A DNA stretch of 64,000 nucleotides from Paenibacillus_E sp964253085 (GCF_964253085.1 NZ_CAXUQH020000001.1:7502001-7566000); one strand, 5' to 3'; counted from the first letter of the stretch, positions 34,607 to 44,651 are shown. Made by a program: numbers and translations. The notes: generated from the letters alone by a model not told the origin.

Positions 34607-36536
34607 TCAGCTCATCTTCCAAAACCTGAAGGCCAATATCAAACATTACTACTTGTATGTGTTCGCCTTAATGTTTAGCGTTGCGCTCTATTTCGCTTTT
34701 GTCACATTACAGTTTGATCCTGCTTTGGACGCTGCCAAGGGCACTATTAAAGGTGCTGCTGCGCTGAAGTCTGCATCGATCCTGCTTATCGCCATTGTTG
34801 CTATCTTCAATTTATACGCGAATAACATTTTCGTAAAAAGACGCAGTAAAGAAATCGGCCTTCTGCAACTCATCGGCATGACGAAGGGAAAAATCTTTCG
34901 CATCCTAAGTACCGAGAATTTCATCCTCTACTTCGGTTCGCTAGTCGTTGGGGCGTTTATCGGATTCTCCGTGTCTAAGCTCATTCTGATGATCTTATTG
35001 CAAATTACAGGGGTTAAGGCTAATGCAACGCTCCACTTTTCGGTTCAAGCGTTTATCCAAACTATTGTTGTTTTCAGTGCCGTTTACTTATTAATTCTGC
35101 TGGTCAATTATTTGTTTATTCAAAGGCAGACGATTCTTTCGTTGTTCCATGTCGCAACCTCCACAGAAGCCAAAGTGAAGCAAATGTCGAAGATGGAAGC
35201 AATCCTTGGATTTATGGGGTTATGTCTCGTTTTATTAGGCTACTATGTATCCTCAAGGTTATTCTCAGGAAGCATTACAACAACCGTTGGATTATTTAGC
35301 TCTATGCTTTTCATTCTTGCGTCGGTAATCATCGGTACTTATTTGTTCTATAAAGGATCTGTCCGCTTGATAATGAATGGGATCCGTAAGAGGAAAAACG
35401 GCTATTTGAACGTGCAAGAGGTGCTTTCTCTCGCTTCTATCATGTATCGGATGAAATCCAACGCCTTACTTTTGATGGTGATTACAACGGTATCTGCCTT
35501 AGCCATTGGATTGCTGTCCTTGAGCTATATTACGTACTATTCGGTTGAAAAAACAGCTGAAAGGAACTTGCCTGCTCACTTTTCCGTGACCGAACGTCAC
35601 TATGCGGAGAGCTTTACGCAAGCCTTAGATACGGGTGGTATTAAACACCGTGATACAACGATTGAGGTCATTCAAATCAAAGCTGATCTTAGCCAAGTGA
35701 TGGAATCGAAAAATGAACTGTATATGAGCCCAGATATCAATCGAATGGCCGTTATTAACGATTCCTCTGTAGGAATCGATTTGACTGCGGACCAAACCTT
35801 TTTCACCGGGGCTAACGATGAAATGCAAAAATTTCTTCAGTTCAAACTGAACAGCCAAGCCCAACTAATCACCTTAAATGCCACCATCCCGCTAACGTAT
35901 ATCGGCATTGAGGAACGATCCTACATTTCGAGGCGCTTCTCATTGAGCAACTTGCCTGTTGCCGTCGTCGACGATTCGGTCTTTCAGCGTTTAAAGCAAG
36001 ATCTCGACCCTCGCATTCAAGGATCATCATCGCTATATTTCGGAATTGATATCGTGAATGAGAAGGAACGTGAGAAAGCCAATCAACTTTTTCATGAAAT
36101 CGAATGGGATGAGCGCGCCGCCCATGATTCTCGCCAAGATATGGCTAGTGAAGCGAAAAATCGCATGGGCTTGATCATGTTCATCGTCGGTTTCCTAGGA
36201 CTCACCTTCTTGATCACTTCTGGCTGTATTCTTTATTTCAAGCAAATGGATGAGAGCGAAGATGAGAAGTCATCGTATACCATTCTACGAAAACTCGGTT
36301 TTACCCAAAGCGATCTACTAAAGGGAATTCAGGTTAAACAGCTATTCAATTTCGGGATCCCCTTAATTGTCGGGTTGGTTCATAGTTACTTCGCAATCCA
36401 GTCAGGATGGTTCTTCTTCGGAACCGAGCTGTGGACGCCGATGATGATCGTTATGGGGCTGTACACGGCACTCTACTCCGTGTTCGGGGTTCTGTCCGTT
36501 CAGCATTATCGGAAGGTGATTAAGAGGGCATTGTGA
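34596..36536 (+). CDS. Bce-type ABC transporter permease (module 2)
   Basis: 646 residues from the ATG at 34596; an upstream GTG/ATG at 34581 is less likely. Ten membrane segments are expected, with the large extracytoplasmic domain at about residues 310-520 whose sequence differs strongly from module 1, pointing to a different peptide. The FtsX-like region near the C-terminus (YTILRKLGFTQSDLLKGI) matches the first permease (YAILRKLGVDDNELKWVI). Confidence 0.92.
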   Translation: MSINQLIFQNLKANIKHYYLYVFALMFSVALYFAFVTLQFDPALDAAKGTIKGAAALKSASILLIAIVAIFNLYANNIFVKRRSKEIGLLQLIGMTKGKIFRILSTENFILYFGSLVVGAFIGFSVSKLILMILLQITGVKANATLHFSVQAFIQTIVVFSAVYLLILLVNYLFIQRQTILSLFHVATSTEAKVKQMSKMEAILGFMGLCLVLLGYYVSSRLFSGSITTTVGLFSSMLFILASVIIGTYLFYKGSVRLIMNGIRKRKNGYLNVQEVLSLASIMYRMKSNALLLMVITTVSALAIGLLSLSYITYYSVEKTAERNLPAHFSVTERHYAESFTQALDTGGIKHRDTTIEVIQIKADLSQVMESKNELYMSPDINRMAVINDSSVGIDLTADQTFFTGANDEMQKFLQFKLNSQAQLITLNATIPLTYIGIEERSYISRRFSLSNLPVAVVDDSVFQRLKQDLDPRIQGSSSLYFGIDIVNEKEREKANQLFHEIEWDERAAHDSRQDMASEAKNRMGLIMFIVGFLGLTFLITSGCILYFKQMDESEDEKSSYTILRKLGFTQSDLLKGIQVKQLFNFGIPLIVGLVHSYFAIQSGWFFFGTELWTPMMIVMGLYTALYSVFGVLSVQHYRKVIKRAL

Positions 36537-36652
36537 GGGATGTTTCTAGCTCGCGAGTATGAGGTAAACATGATAGGCTGTCCAATGGGTTAAATACCTT
36601 GTGAGCAGCTTTTTCTTATGGGAATTCACATTGCGGGGTTTACAACAAAACA

Positions 36653-36682
36653 AAGAAGCCCGCAGCACCGCTGCAGGCTTCT
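36653..36682 (-). terminator. Terminator after the squalene/phytoene-synthase-like gene
   Basis: GAAGCCcGCAGC and GCTGCaGGCTTC form a stem with one mismatch around ACC, with a T-rich flank on the minus strand; it ends 15 bp from the stop codon. Confidence 0.8.
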
Positions 36683-36697
36683 TCCCTATGTAAATCT

Positions 36698-37519
36698 TTA
36701 CGTTACTTTACTCACAATTTTCAAAACAGCATCTCGCGTCAGCTTGTTGCCGCCAGCAGCTAGTAGATTAACCGTAGCATGTGCTAATGCTAATGGGACC
36801 TTGCAAAATTTCAATGCTGGACCCTGCTTCAGGTCTGCAATATAGCTATCTGCTAGTTGTAAATTGCGACGCGTGTATTGCTGCATCTCTTTGAATCCCC
36901 AGCCATCCGGGAAGAAGTTCACGCCGCGATTCGCATCCTCCAATTTATTGCGGAGAATATTAACCGCTTGCAGTCCTCTTCCAAAGGCAATGGCCTTATC
37001 ACGATCAGATTGCGTTCCATCATGCCATAGCCACAGCTCGGACAGCATCTCACCAACCATACCAGCGACGCTATACGTATAGCGGTCCAAATCTTCTTCG
37101 GTATGAATGTTCCAACCATTTTGGACCCATTCCGACATTTCCAATGACATTTTAGCAATATACTGCTTAATGATTGGCGTTGCAGTTGGCGGACAGAGCA
37201 TCAGCCATTCATCCAGTCGCATCGAAACTTCCGGTAAAGCCTCTTTATGAGGCGCAAGCAAGTTCTGTATGGATTCGATAATATCTGAGGACTGGAATGC
37301 TTCATATACCCCAGACAAAAGCTCTATTTTCAATGGGTCAGCGAGTTCCTCATGATCCTCGATTTCATCGATGGCCCGCATACATAAATAGGCAGATGTG
37401 ACAGCCTCTTTTAGTCCGAAATCCAAGTTGCTAATCGGTATATAAAAAGTTCGGCTCGTTTGCTTCAACATCGTCATTGCATCATTCAGAGTATCGGTAT
37501 TAATGGTAATTACCTCCAA
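36698..37519 (-). CDS. Squalene/phytoene synthase family protein
   Basis: Up to 273 residues. The first metal motif DEIED is near residue 45 of the readable frame (AYLCMRAIDEIEDHEE). The second reads QAVNILRNKLEDANRG near residue 190; the usual first Asp of this motif (NILRD) is Asn here. Known: family members join two isoprenoid diphosphates head to head. No desaturase or cyclase gene is near. The start is unclear: GGAGG is followed eight bases later by an in-frame ATT at 37504. The TTG at 37519 overlaps the ribosome site and the next ATG is at 37477. Confidence 0.8.
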   Translation of the reverse strand: MEVITINTDTLNDAMTMLKQTSRTFYIPISNLDFGLKEAVTSAYLCMRAIDEIEDHEELADPLKIELLSGVYEAFQSSDIIESIQNLLAPHKEALPEVSMRLDEWLMLCPPTATPIIKQYIAKMSLEMSEWVQNGWNIHTEEDLDRYTYSVAGMVGEMLSELWLWHDGTQSDRDKAIAFGRGLQAVNILRNKLEDANRGVNFFPDGWGFKEMQQYTRRNLQLADSYIADLKQGPALKFCKVPLALAHATVNLLAAGGNKLTRDAVLKIVSKVT

Positions 37520-37769
37520 GTATAAACTTGCCTTTAACTTAAAATTGTGTATGATACCTAATCATAACACACTTTATTAAAGTTAATCCAAATCAAACAA
37601 CCAATAGTTGAGGAAACTGCGCTTTATTACACAAAAGTGTCAAATATGACAATTTACCATGTACGAGTCACTTCCTACGAAGTAAATAAAGACACCCTTT
37701 TTTGGATATTATGTCCAAAATGTGAAAGAAATAAAATATTGCATTCGAATTTCATCCTTCACATCTGAG

Positions 37770-37801
37770 AAAAAAAGGCTGCCGATTGGCAGCCTGCTTT
37801 T
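37770..37801 (-). terminator. Terminator after the two-gene secreted-protein unit
   Basis: AGGCTGCC-GATT-GGCAGCCT is followed on the minus strand by a long T-run; its left foot touches the stop codon of the gene ending at 37800. Confidence 0.85.
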
Positions 37802-38480
37802 ACTTAATATCGCTCGTACGAGCATCCAAAATATAGTCGACCCGATCCTCACAAGATGCAACGAAATCGGGTGCAGCCTCCTCCGACATGCCACACACAG
37901 ATAGCCAATATCCTTCAATAGGAAGCTGTTCGTCAGAAATCTCTTGAATTTGATCCTTGTCTATGCGGTATTTCTTCGTTGCTTTCATAGCGTAATTTAC
38001 ACGAGTGCCACTTTCATGAACCCTCAATTGGCGTATCGGATCGTTATTGTTAGGTTTAATTACCGTCAAATCCATGTCATCTAATCGCTCAAAAAAATAC
38101 CTTGCTGCAATTGAACGGTCATACTGAATCCATGGTCCCTCAATCTTTTGCTTTTTGACAAGCGCTGTACTAGCTGCAAGGTCATAATCAACATAATAAT
38201 AAATGAAATCATCCTTACTACGCCCAACAACTTCGTAGGATAGCTTCTGAACTTCTCCCCGCTGATTATAAAAAAGACGAAAATCTTCCACCTTCGCTTG
38301 TTCATCCATCACCAACTTGTTTGCAATCTCTTGCCAATGCTCGCTATAGTCATGCTCGTTGAACTGGGAAGCGTTCACCCGAATTCCGCGTTCTCTCTCG
38401 AAGATAAAGGATTCAACGATCAGATACATAAATAAGGTGAAGCCGCCCATGATGATAATCCCTAACAGCGTACAATACAC
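37800..38480 (-). CDS. Hypothetical protein with one N-terminal membrane anchor
   Basis: 226 residues from a GTG at 38480. A strong GGGGGG site lies 20 bases too far upstream; it fits a CTG in frame at 38492 better, so the true start may be that rare codon. One membrane segment near residues 3-23 precedes an extracytoplasmic domain with two Cys near the C-terminus (SVCGMSEE, ASCEDRV). No known family recognised. It follows the 608-residue lipoprotein gene by 45 bp and probably shares its transcript. Confidence 0.6.
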   Translation of the reverse strand: MYCTLLGIIIMGGFTLFMYLIVESFIFERERGIRVNASQFNEHDYSEHWQEIANKLVMDEQAKVEDFRLFYNQRGEVQKLSYEVVGRSKDDFIYYYVDYDLAASTALVKKQKIEGPWIQYDRSIAARYFFERLDDMDLTVIKPNNNDPIRQLRVHESGTRVNYAMKATKKYRIDKDQIQEISDEQLPIEGYWLSVCGMSEEAAPDFVASCEDRVDYILDARTSDIK

Positions 38481-38525
38481 TCGATTAAACAGTGACGATT
38501 CCCCCCTCGTTCATTGTTTCACGAT

Positions 38526-40352
38526 TTATTCCACACTGGTGCGGTATAATCCATCTTTGCCCCGAATAGGCACGGCATTTTTCTCCCCACTGGGTGCCTC
38601 CCATGGTACCCATTTATTGCGAGGAAGATCATATATAACATACCTATCTTCCTTCCTAGCAATTAAGTCCGCCCCGCTGGTAAAGGTAAAGCTGCCTTCT
38701 GGCGGATTAGCGATGCGTTTTGCGGTTTGGCCAGGTTGCCATAATGTCCACCCTGAGGCTTCCAGCTGAAATTCCCCTTTTTCAAATTGCTGTAGGTAGA
38801 CGCCTTGCTTCGTGACGAGCCGAGCAATCCCTTTGGCAGTAAACTTTGCCCCTGATTTACTCTCGTAATCCGTGTAGGGAACGTCAGCTTGTATTCGTGT
38901 CCAATACGTTCCATCAGGCGCTTCCGTAATCGTCATATCCAATGCGGAGTATTTGGCTACCTGAACGGTAGTTGTGTAAGCTTGCGTTCTTTGGGGCAAG
39001 GGATCACCTGACGAATAAGTGAGTCGTTCCAATCCACTCGTTTCATGTCGGCTCTCATAGCTTAAAAGGTGAAGCAATCCTCTCGTTGTATCATACGAAG
39101 CGAAATTAATATTATGAGCCTCTTGAGGATCAGCCTCATGAAGAATACGCTTCTCACGTTTTTCAATATCATAGGCATAAACGCCATAGTAGGACGCATA
39201 CATAAGGGTTTTGTCATCCATCCATTGGATGGGCTGGTTATCCGGTTCTATCGTGGAATAGAACACATTCTCGATGACAACGGGCTCCTTCCCTTTTTGC
39301 TCCAAAATAAAAGCGTAACTGGTTCCATCCCCATCTCCCATGGACCCGCCAAGGCGAACAATCCCGACATAGCTTTGTTTATCGTCAGATACAACCAATT
39401 GATCATAGAATGAATCCCTTGGGCCTCCCCCAGCAATCTCCCCAGACTGGGCGTAACGCCACGCAGTTGTCGGTGCTTGTTGCACCAAGAGACTCTCGCG
39501 GCCGGCTCCCAAGCGATTACCGCTTACGTCCCTTAAGTTATCCATGCGTAGATACAGCTCTTTCAACCCTTGCTCTCCGACCCTCATATTGTCTAACTGG
39601 ACCAACAGATGTTTCGTGTCTATCCATTTTGCCGCTAAAGTCACACCTTCATTAGTTGTCGGTAAATCCTTCTTCATCTCTTCTGAAAATACTAACTCCA
39701 CCGAGCTTTCCCTCTCCGGAATCAGCAGTCTAGGTGCATATTCCTGTGCCCACACGATCAGGTGCGGGACATCGCGACCTGAGCTCGGACTGAATGCAAA
39801 GCTCACAGGTTCCTTCCGAATGAACGTCATAGCAGGCAGATCCCCTACGTACAGAACAAATGGGATAATCCCATGTTGAAATCGAATGCTTACTTGATTC
39901 GTGGAATTCGTGCCCTCTTCGATCTTCCATTTCACATTACCGTCAACGCGGATATGATCCGTTAATTGTCTTCGTTCCTCTTCGCTCAAGTTGGCAAAAG
40001 TCGCATTCACACTGACATCTTCTAACTGATACACGACTTGGAAGGGTTCATGGGGTACATCCGTTGCTTTCCATTCTTGGAATACTCTACCCCCAGAACT
40101 ATTTTGCTCTCCGAAAATAAGGCGTTGAAGCTTAATCCGAGTCATGGATTCACCAATTGCGGAAGGCGCAGTGGTATTGATCGCCGATGCTTCCGGAGAG
40201 GTTGCTTGTGGCGATACGGATACGGCCGAACCTTGGGTATTGTCTTCACACGCGTTCAGTAGCAGTATGACGGATAATAGTAATCCAAAACCACATAATC
40301 TGACCATCGTAGACACCACACCAATCTTGTTCAATTTTATAATATTTTCCAT
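38526..40352 (-). CDS. Large lipoprotein with Ig-like (SbsA-type) domain
   Basis: 608 residues in the longest frame. A signal peptide starts at the Met at residue 16 and ends in the lipobox LNAC, so that Met (position 40307) may be the true start. Around residues 200-290 a stretch with VELVFSEEMKKDL and LYLRMDNLRDVSGNRLG resembles SbsA Ig-like domains. The rest, with repeated Tyr/Trp-rich strands (MDDKTLMYASYYGVYAYDIE), looks like a beta-propeller. Function unknown. It is upstream of the anchored protein at 37800. Confidence 0.65.
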   Translation of the reverse strand: MENIIKLNKIGVVSTMVRLCGFGLLLSVILLLNACEDNTQGSAVSVSPQATSPEASAINTTAPSAIGESMTRIKLQRLIFGEQNSSGGRVFQEWKATDVPHEPFQVVYQLEDVSVNATFANLSEEERRQLTDHIRVDGNVKWKIEEGTNSTNQVSIRFQHGIIPFVLYVGDLPAMTFIRKEPVSFAFSPSSGRDVPHLIVWAQEYAPRLLIPERESSVELVFSEEMKKDLPTTNEGVTLAAKWIDTKHLLVQLDNMRVGEQGLKELYLRMDNLRDVSGNRLGAGRESLLVQQAPTTAWRYAQSGEIAGGGPRDSFYDQLVVSDDKQSYVGIVRLGGSMGDGDGTSYAFILEQKGKEPVVIENVFYSTIEPDNQPIQWMDDKTLMYASYYGVYAYDIEKREKRILHEADPQEAHNINFASYDTTRGLLHLLSYESRHETSGLERLTYSSGDPLPQRTQAYTTTVQVAKYSALDMTITEAPDGTYWTRIQADVPYTDYESKSGAKFTAKGIARLVTKQGVYLQQFEKGEFQLEASGWTLWQPGQTAKRIANPPEGSFTFTSGADLIARKEDRYVIYDLPRNKWVPWEAPSGEKNAVPIRGKDGLYRTSVE

Positions 40353-40561
40353 ATTATGTTAGACGTACAGCACTGACGGAAAGTTGCCATCGGAAACACT
40401 ACTGGGGAATGGAAATGCAAAAAATATCTTTAAGTTACGTCAGAGCAACGGTGGTCATCATGCCTAATCACACCATAATAAGAGCAGAAATGGCCGTTGT
40501 TATGGACTGATATCTATCCTTATAATTGATTAACAAATTTATTTAGGTTGGAGGCATTGGC

Positions 40562-42694
40562 ATGAGAAGACAATTACTCACTTGTATGATAGTCGCTTCA
40601 ATATCTCTCGCAATCACTTTGAATACGAACTTATCTGCGTACGCAAATGAAAGCGCAATCAGTTCTGGCTCACCCGTTGGAACCGTGGTCTTGAATAGTG
40701 ACAGCAGCTTTGAATTGAAAAAAGTACAACTGATACCTGAACAAGAAGGGCAACTCCTAACGTTTATAATAAACGTTCATAACAATGGTCTTAAAGAATT
40801 AGGTTTTAACGACTATTGGGTTCGGTTGAAGAATAATTTAGGTCAATCGTTTACGGTAAAACTGAATCCACAAGATAAGGATAATGTCCAGATTGGTCCA
40901 AGATCAAGCCAAGAATTAGACTTTTATGCCAGCTTGAATGATTCAACGAAGCTAAATGAGCTTATTTTTCAATTTATTAAATGGGATTTTAATCAATCAA
41001 ATTTTGAACGAAACATCGGTGAATTATCGATTCCTGAGGATTATACAGCCCGTATTCCGGAAGGAGAAAGCCAGGACATTCGAATGAATGGAATTAATGT
41101 TAAAACTCAAATAACAAAATTCTTACAAAATAAGAATGACAAGTATTTCATGCCGACGGTCTACTTGAAACTAGAGAATGTAGAAGCACGCAGTGTAGTT
41201 GTTCCGAATTACGCATTTGTCATTCGTACATCGGATGGACTCATCTATCCACTTGAGGTGAGGGGACCGAAAGACATAAGCATCAACCCAAAAGATTCAA
41301 AAGTGATTCAACTATTCGGCTTCATTCCAATAGCTGTGGCAGATAAAAACTGGCAGCTTATTATCACCGACTTGCTACAAGATACGAAGCTCAATTTACC
41401 CGTTGCATCCTTTCAGATGCCTGAGGTAAAAAATGAGGAAAGCGATGCCAATGGCCATAATTATACATTTACCAACCAGGATGGTACATATACGGCTCAA
41501 TTCAATGGCATTTATCGACTACCGCTTGGTGATCAAGATATGCTCTCTGCTGATTTAATATTGCATAATAAAGACGAACAATCATTGTCAATTCCTCATT
41601 TAACCGGTTATTTTCTCTTAAATGGAGGGAATAAAATTGAAGCTCAAATGGTTAATATGGCTAAATCCATTGGGATTGGTTCAGGTAAAAATTTAGGCGT
41701 GCAATTTGTTGGGGAAATTCCTTACACCTATGAGTTTTCCGATTTGAAACTTGTCATTCAGCAAAAGGAAAGTGAATCGAAATCGACAGATATATTGGAA
41801 TTTACCAATTTAAAAGCGGAGCAAAGCATTCCATCTATTGGTCAGACGGAAGCGTACACGATTAGTGAGCCGGGACGTCGAACAAAATATGCCGTAAATA
41901 GTACCGCGGTATACAATAGCAGCTCGTCAGACTTGTTTACGGCTCAGGTTCGCGTAGAAAATTTAGAAAAACGCTTCACAAACCTACCAAAGTTGATCGC
42001 TTATTTCCGTTCCAAAGACGGAGCTATTTTCCCTGCAACCCTTGACGAAGTCAACAGTAAAATTAGTCCCTCCGGTAAAGCGCAGCTAAATGCTTGGACC
42101 AAATTACCAAAAGGTTATCCTACACAAGATCTGGAGCTCATTTTAGGTGAAGCAATCCAATCAGACGCAGATACCACATCAATTGATCCAACGGAAGTCT
42201 TGTATGTCAAGCCTACAGCTTATTGGCTGCCAGAAGATAGGAAGGATGTTAAATCGCAACTAAACGATGTTACTCTTTACCCCTATACGATCTCGTTAAG
42301 TCGGATAGGCACTTCAATTTCTGGTAATAATCAGGGGATTAGTGAACTTACGTTAAAGTTTAATTACGAATTAACGAAAGATCTAGCCGCCGAAACGAAT
42401 CTAGAATCTCATAAACTTGTGCTCGCTTTTGAAGATCATAGTGGCAAGACTTCGTTTGAGCGGTCTTATGAAGCTAAAGACTTTGAACCTAAAGCTATGG
42501 ATGATGACCAAGCTGGCCAAAAGCGTCTCTTATTAGGTATGCATGAAGGGTTCCGAATTGACATCAATGAGAAAGATATTATCTACCAGCAACAATTCCT
42601 CAAAAAATATACGTTGAACTTATATGATGAATTCCATGGTCATCGGAAACTTCTTGGAAGTCAAAAGATTGATTGGTTTATTACTACGGATTAA
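40562..42694 (+). CDS. Secreted multi-repeat beta-sandwich protein
   Basis: 710 residues. A signal peptide ends near residue 28 (AYANES). At least four units of roughly 95-110 residues follow, near residues 45-150, 172-270, 308-405 and 440-540. Each has the order: a strand with N or L before N-x-x-x, a middle block with a residue pair such as DG or NG, and an ending like I-P-x-S plus a strand (for example FVIRTSDGLIYPLEV and AYFRSKDGAIFPATL). No enzyme motif or LPXTG anchor is visible. TTGGAGGC precedes the ATG. Function unknown. Confidence 0.6.
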   Translation: MRRQLLTCMIVASISLAITLNTNLSAYANESAISSGSPVGTVVLNSDSSFELKKVQLIPEQEGQLLTFIINVHNNGLKELGFNDYWVRLKNNLGQSFTVKLNPQDKDNVQIGPRSSQELDFYASLNDSTKLNELIFQFIKWDFNQSNFERNIGELSIPEDYTARIPEGESQDIRMNGINVKTQITKFLQNKNDKYFMPTVYLKLENVEARSVVVPNYAFVIRTSDGLIYPLEVRGPKDISINPKDSKVIQLFGFIPIAVADKNWQLIITDLLQDTKLNLPVASFQMPEVKNEESDANGHNYTFTNQDGTYTAQFNGIYRLPLGDQDMLSADLILHNKDEQSLSIPHLTGYFLLNGGNKIEAQMVNMAKSIGIGSGKNLGVQFVGEIPYTYEFSDLKLVIQQKESESKSTDILEFTNLKAEQSIPSIGQTEAYTISEPGRRTKYAVNSTAVYNSSSSDLFTAQVRVENLEKRFTNLPKLIAYFRSKDGAIFPATLDEVNSKISPSGKAQLNAWTKLPKGYPTQDLELILGEAIQSDADTTSIDPTEVLYVKPTAYWLPEDRKDVKSQLNDVTLYPYTISLSRIGTSISGNNQGISELTLKFNYELTKDLAAETNLESHKLVLAFEDHSGKTSFERSYEAKDFEPKAMDDDQAGQKRLLLGMHEGFRIDINEKDIIYQQQFLKKYTLNLYDEFHGHRKLLGSQKIDWFITTD

Positions 42695-42701
42695 TTGGCA
42701 A

Positions 42702-42753
42702 GAGGGTGCCCCTACGTCATTTTTATGACTTTTGGGACGCCCTCTCGTTTTTT
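42702..42753 (+). terminator. Terminator after the secreted repeat protein gene
   Basis: GAGGGTGCCC and GGGACGCCCTC form a stem around a 21-base loop, followed by a run of Ts. Confidence 0.8.
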
Positions 42754-42836
42754 TCATTTTTGCCATGCGGCATGGTTAGATATAAGGCTGAAGGTAAACA
42801 ATGTACAGGAGTGAAAAATCTGAGGGAGTTGAAGCC

Positions 42837-43739
42837 ATGTTTAAAAGAATGGATGAAATTTCGATTGAGATTCCTGACATTGAGAAGCCTGACCCTAACG
42901 CCGCAGCAGCTGTACAGGAATTGTTAGGTGGCAAATTCGGCGAAATGTCCACCTTGAACAACTATCTGTATCAATCCTTTAATTTTCGTTCAAAAGAAAA
43001 GCTGAGGCCCTTTTACGATTTGATCATGAGTATTACGGCCGAAGAGCTAGGCCATGTCGAGTTGGTTTCCCACGCGATCAATAAATGCTTAAGAGGCTCG
43101 ACGAGCTATAAGGAGCCCGACCAGATACCGCTGGATGTTGTCATAGATGCTCGTCTTTCGTATCACTTTCTTGCAGGAGCGCAAGGGGCGATGCCGTTTG
43201 ATTCCATGGGTAACCCGTGGACAGGAGCAAATGTTTTTAACAGTGGCAACCTGGTAGAGGATTTGCTGCATAATTTCTTCTTAGAATGTGGTGCACGCAC
43301 TCATAAAATGAAAGTGTATGAAATGACCGACCACCCTGCAGCCCGTGCTGTGATTGGTTACCTCCTCGTTCGTGGAGGCGTTCACGTTGTTGCGTACGCC
43401 AAAGCGCTGGAAGTTGCCACTGGGGTAAATGTCACCAAATTAGTCCCCATCCCTTCCTTAAGCAACAAATCGTTTAATGAAACAAGGAAGTATGAAGAAA
43501 AAGGCGTCCATACCAAGCTGTACACATGGAGCGACAACGATTTCACAACCATCGGCCAGATTTGGAAAGGTACCCATCCCGAAGATGGCTCTGCCTTGGA
43601 AGTCATCCCAGGTACGCCGCAAGGATACCCCATTGCTGAAGCTCCGGCTGTCGAAGAGGAATTTGCTCCTGGCATTTCAGCTGAAGACTTCCAACAAATC
43701 GCAGCAAGACTTAAAATGGCTGGAAACATCAACGCATAA
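42837..43739 (+). CDS. Manganese catalase family protein
   Basis: 300 residues from the ATG at 42837, which has GGGAG upstream; the frame runs back to 42801. The ferritin-like bundle has metal ligands in AEELGHVELVSH near residue 68 and FFLECGARTHKMKVYE near 150, with a further His in RGGVHVVAY. Known: these dimanganese enzymes split hydrogen peroxide without haem and are common in Bacilli, including spore-associated forms. Single gene with its own terminator. Confidence 0.9.
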   Translation: MFKRMDEISIEIPDIEKPDPNAAAAVQELLGGKFGEMSTLNNYLYQSFNFRSKEKLRPFYDLIMSITAEELGHVELVSHAINKCLRGSTSYKEPDQIPLDVVIDARLSYHFLAGAQGAMPFDSMGNPWTGANVFNSGNLVEDLLHNFFLECGARTHKMKVYEMTDHPAARAVIGYLLVRGGVHVVAYAKALEVATGVNVTKLVPIPSLSNKSFNETRKYEEKGVHTKLYTWSDNDFTTIGQIWKGTHPEDGSALEVIPGTPQGYPIAEAPAVEEEFAPGISAEDFQQIAARLKMAGNINA

Positions 43740-43752
43740 TTCGCATAATTCT

Positions 43753-43787
43753 GATGATCCTTACGATGTAGGGATCTTTTTTTTATC
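43753..43787 (+). terminator. Terminator after the Mn-catalase gene
   Basis: GATCC and GGATC close a short stem followed by eight Ts. Confidence 0.7.
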
Positions 43788-43795
43788 CTAACAAA

Positions 43796-44209
43796 CTACT
43801 TGGATTGAAAAAGCTTGCTAATTTCCTTCTCCAATTCTTCCGAGTATACATAATAATTCCCAGCAATCTCATTGGGGAGAAACCGTAGCTTCTTTTCTTG
43901 TCCTTCGAACAGATCCACGTAGAATAAATAACCTACTCTACCTTCTTGATTCGGATCTGGTGTAAGCTTTGAGTGACGAACTTTAGCGATCCAATCTTGC
44001 GCTAATTGTTTATCATTAACGATCTTAAGTACTCCCGTCGAACCACTTCTAATCTCAATATGATCCACGTTTGAAATGTCGCCTGGATAAAATTCTTCTA
44101 ATTGCTTTGCGGTAAGCTTAGGTTTCTCAGAAGCCTCACCTTTTCCACACGCTACACCTATCAGAATCATGACCATGATGATCACAAAAAGAAACCACTG
44201 TATTCTCAT
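43796..44209 (-). CDS. Small lipoprotein of unknown function
   Basis: 137 residues. The signal peptide ends in the lipobox GVAC with Cys near residue 21. The mature part carries an extracytoplasmic domain with DHIEIRSGSTGVLKIV and LFYVDLFEGQEKKLRFLP, a pattern seen in small Bacillus lipoproteins of unknown role. It is convergent with the Mn-catalase gene. No partners are visible. Confidence 0.65.
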   Translation of the reverse strand: MRIQWFLFVIIMVMILIGVACGKGEASEKPKLTAKQLEEFYPGDISNVDHIEIRSGSTGVLKIVNDKQLAQDWIAKVRHSKLTPDPNQEGRVGYLFYVDLFEGQEKKLRFLPNEIAGNYYVYSEELEKEISKLFQSK

Positions 44210-44405
44210 AGTCAGCCCCTCCCTATCCGTTCCATCCCGCGCGTTGCAGTATCCCTGTTACAAACTCACGTTTGCCATCGGAATAAGCCGACCGATCATC
44301 GCGGAATCGCTCAGCAAGCTCTAGCTTTAAATCCCCATCCATTCAGAATCATATTCTACAACTACAATAGGGGAAGCCAAGGGGAATACCTCCAATCAAT
44401 CTGAC

Positions 44406-44609
44406 TTACTCCGTAATTGGCTTCAAATCACTAAACTTTAGTAATACTTCTCTACTCGTATCGAGATAGATAACCCTAATGTCTAATTCCCCGTCGTTAA
44501 TCTCGAATGCAAGAATTATACATTTCCGACCACGATTCTTAGTCTTTCTAGGATTATCTGGTGCCACAACGTAGGAGCCTCCAATACTCAAACTTATCGT
44601 TTCGCTCAT
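44406..44609 (-). CDS. Small hypothetical protein
   Basis: 67 residues, basic in the middle (NPRKTKNRGRK) with regular strand-like stretches on either side. GAGAGG lies 13 bases before the ATG, a weak ribosome site. It ends a run of co-directional genes with short gaps (42 bp after the NUDIX gene). No family recognised; the coding status rests on length and position only. Confidence 0.45.
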   Translation of the reverse strand: MSETISLSIGGSYVVAPDNPRKTKNRGRKCIILAFEINDGELDIRVIYLDTSREVLLKFSDLKPITE

Positions 44610-44651
44610 AGTAATCTGCTACCCTCTCATGTTGTTTTTAGGATCATGCTA

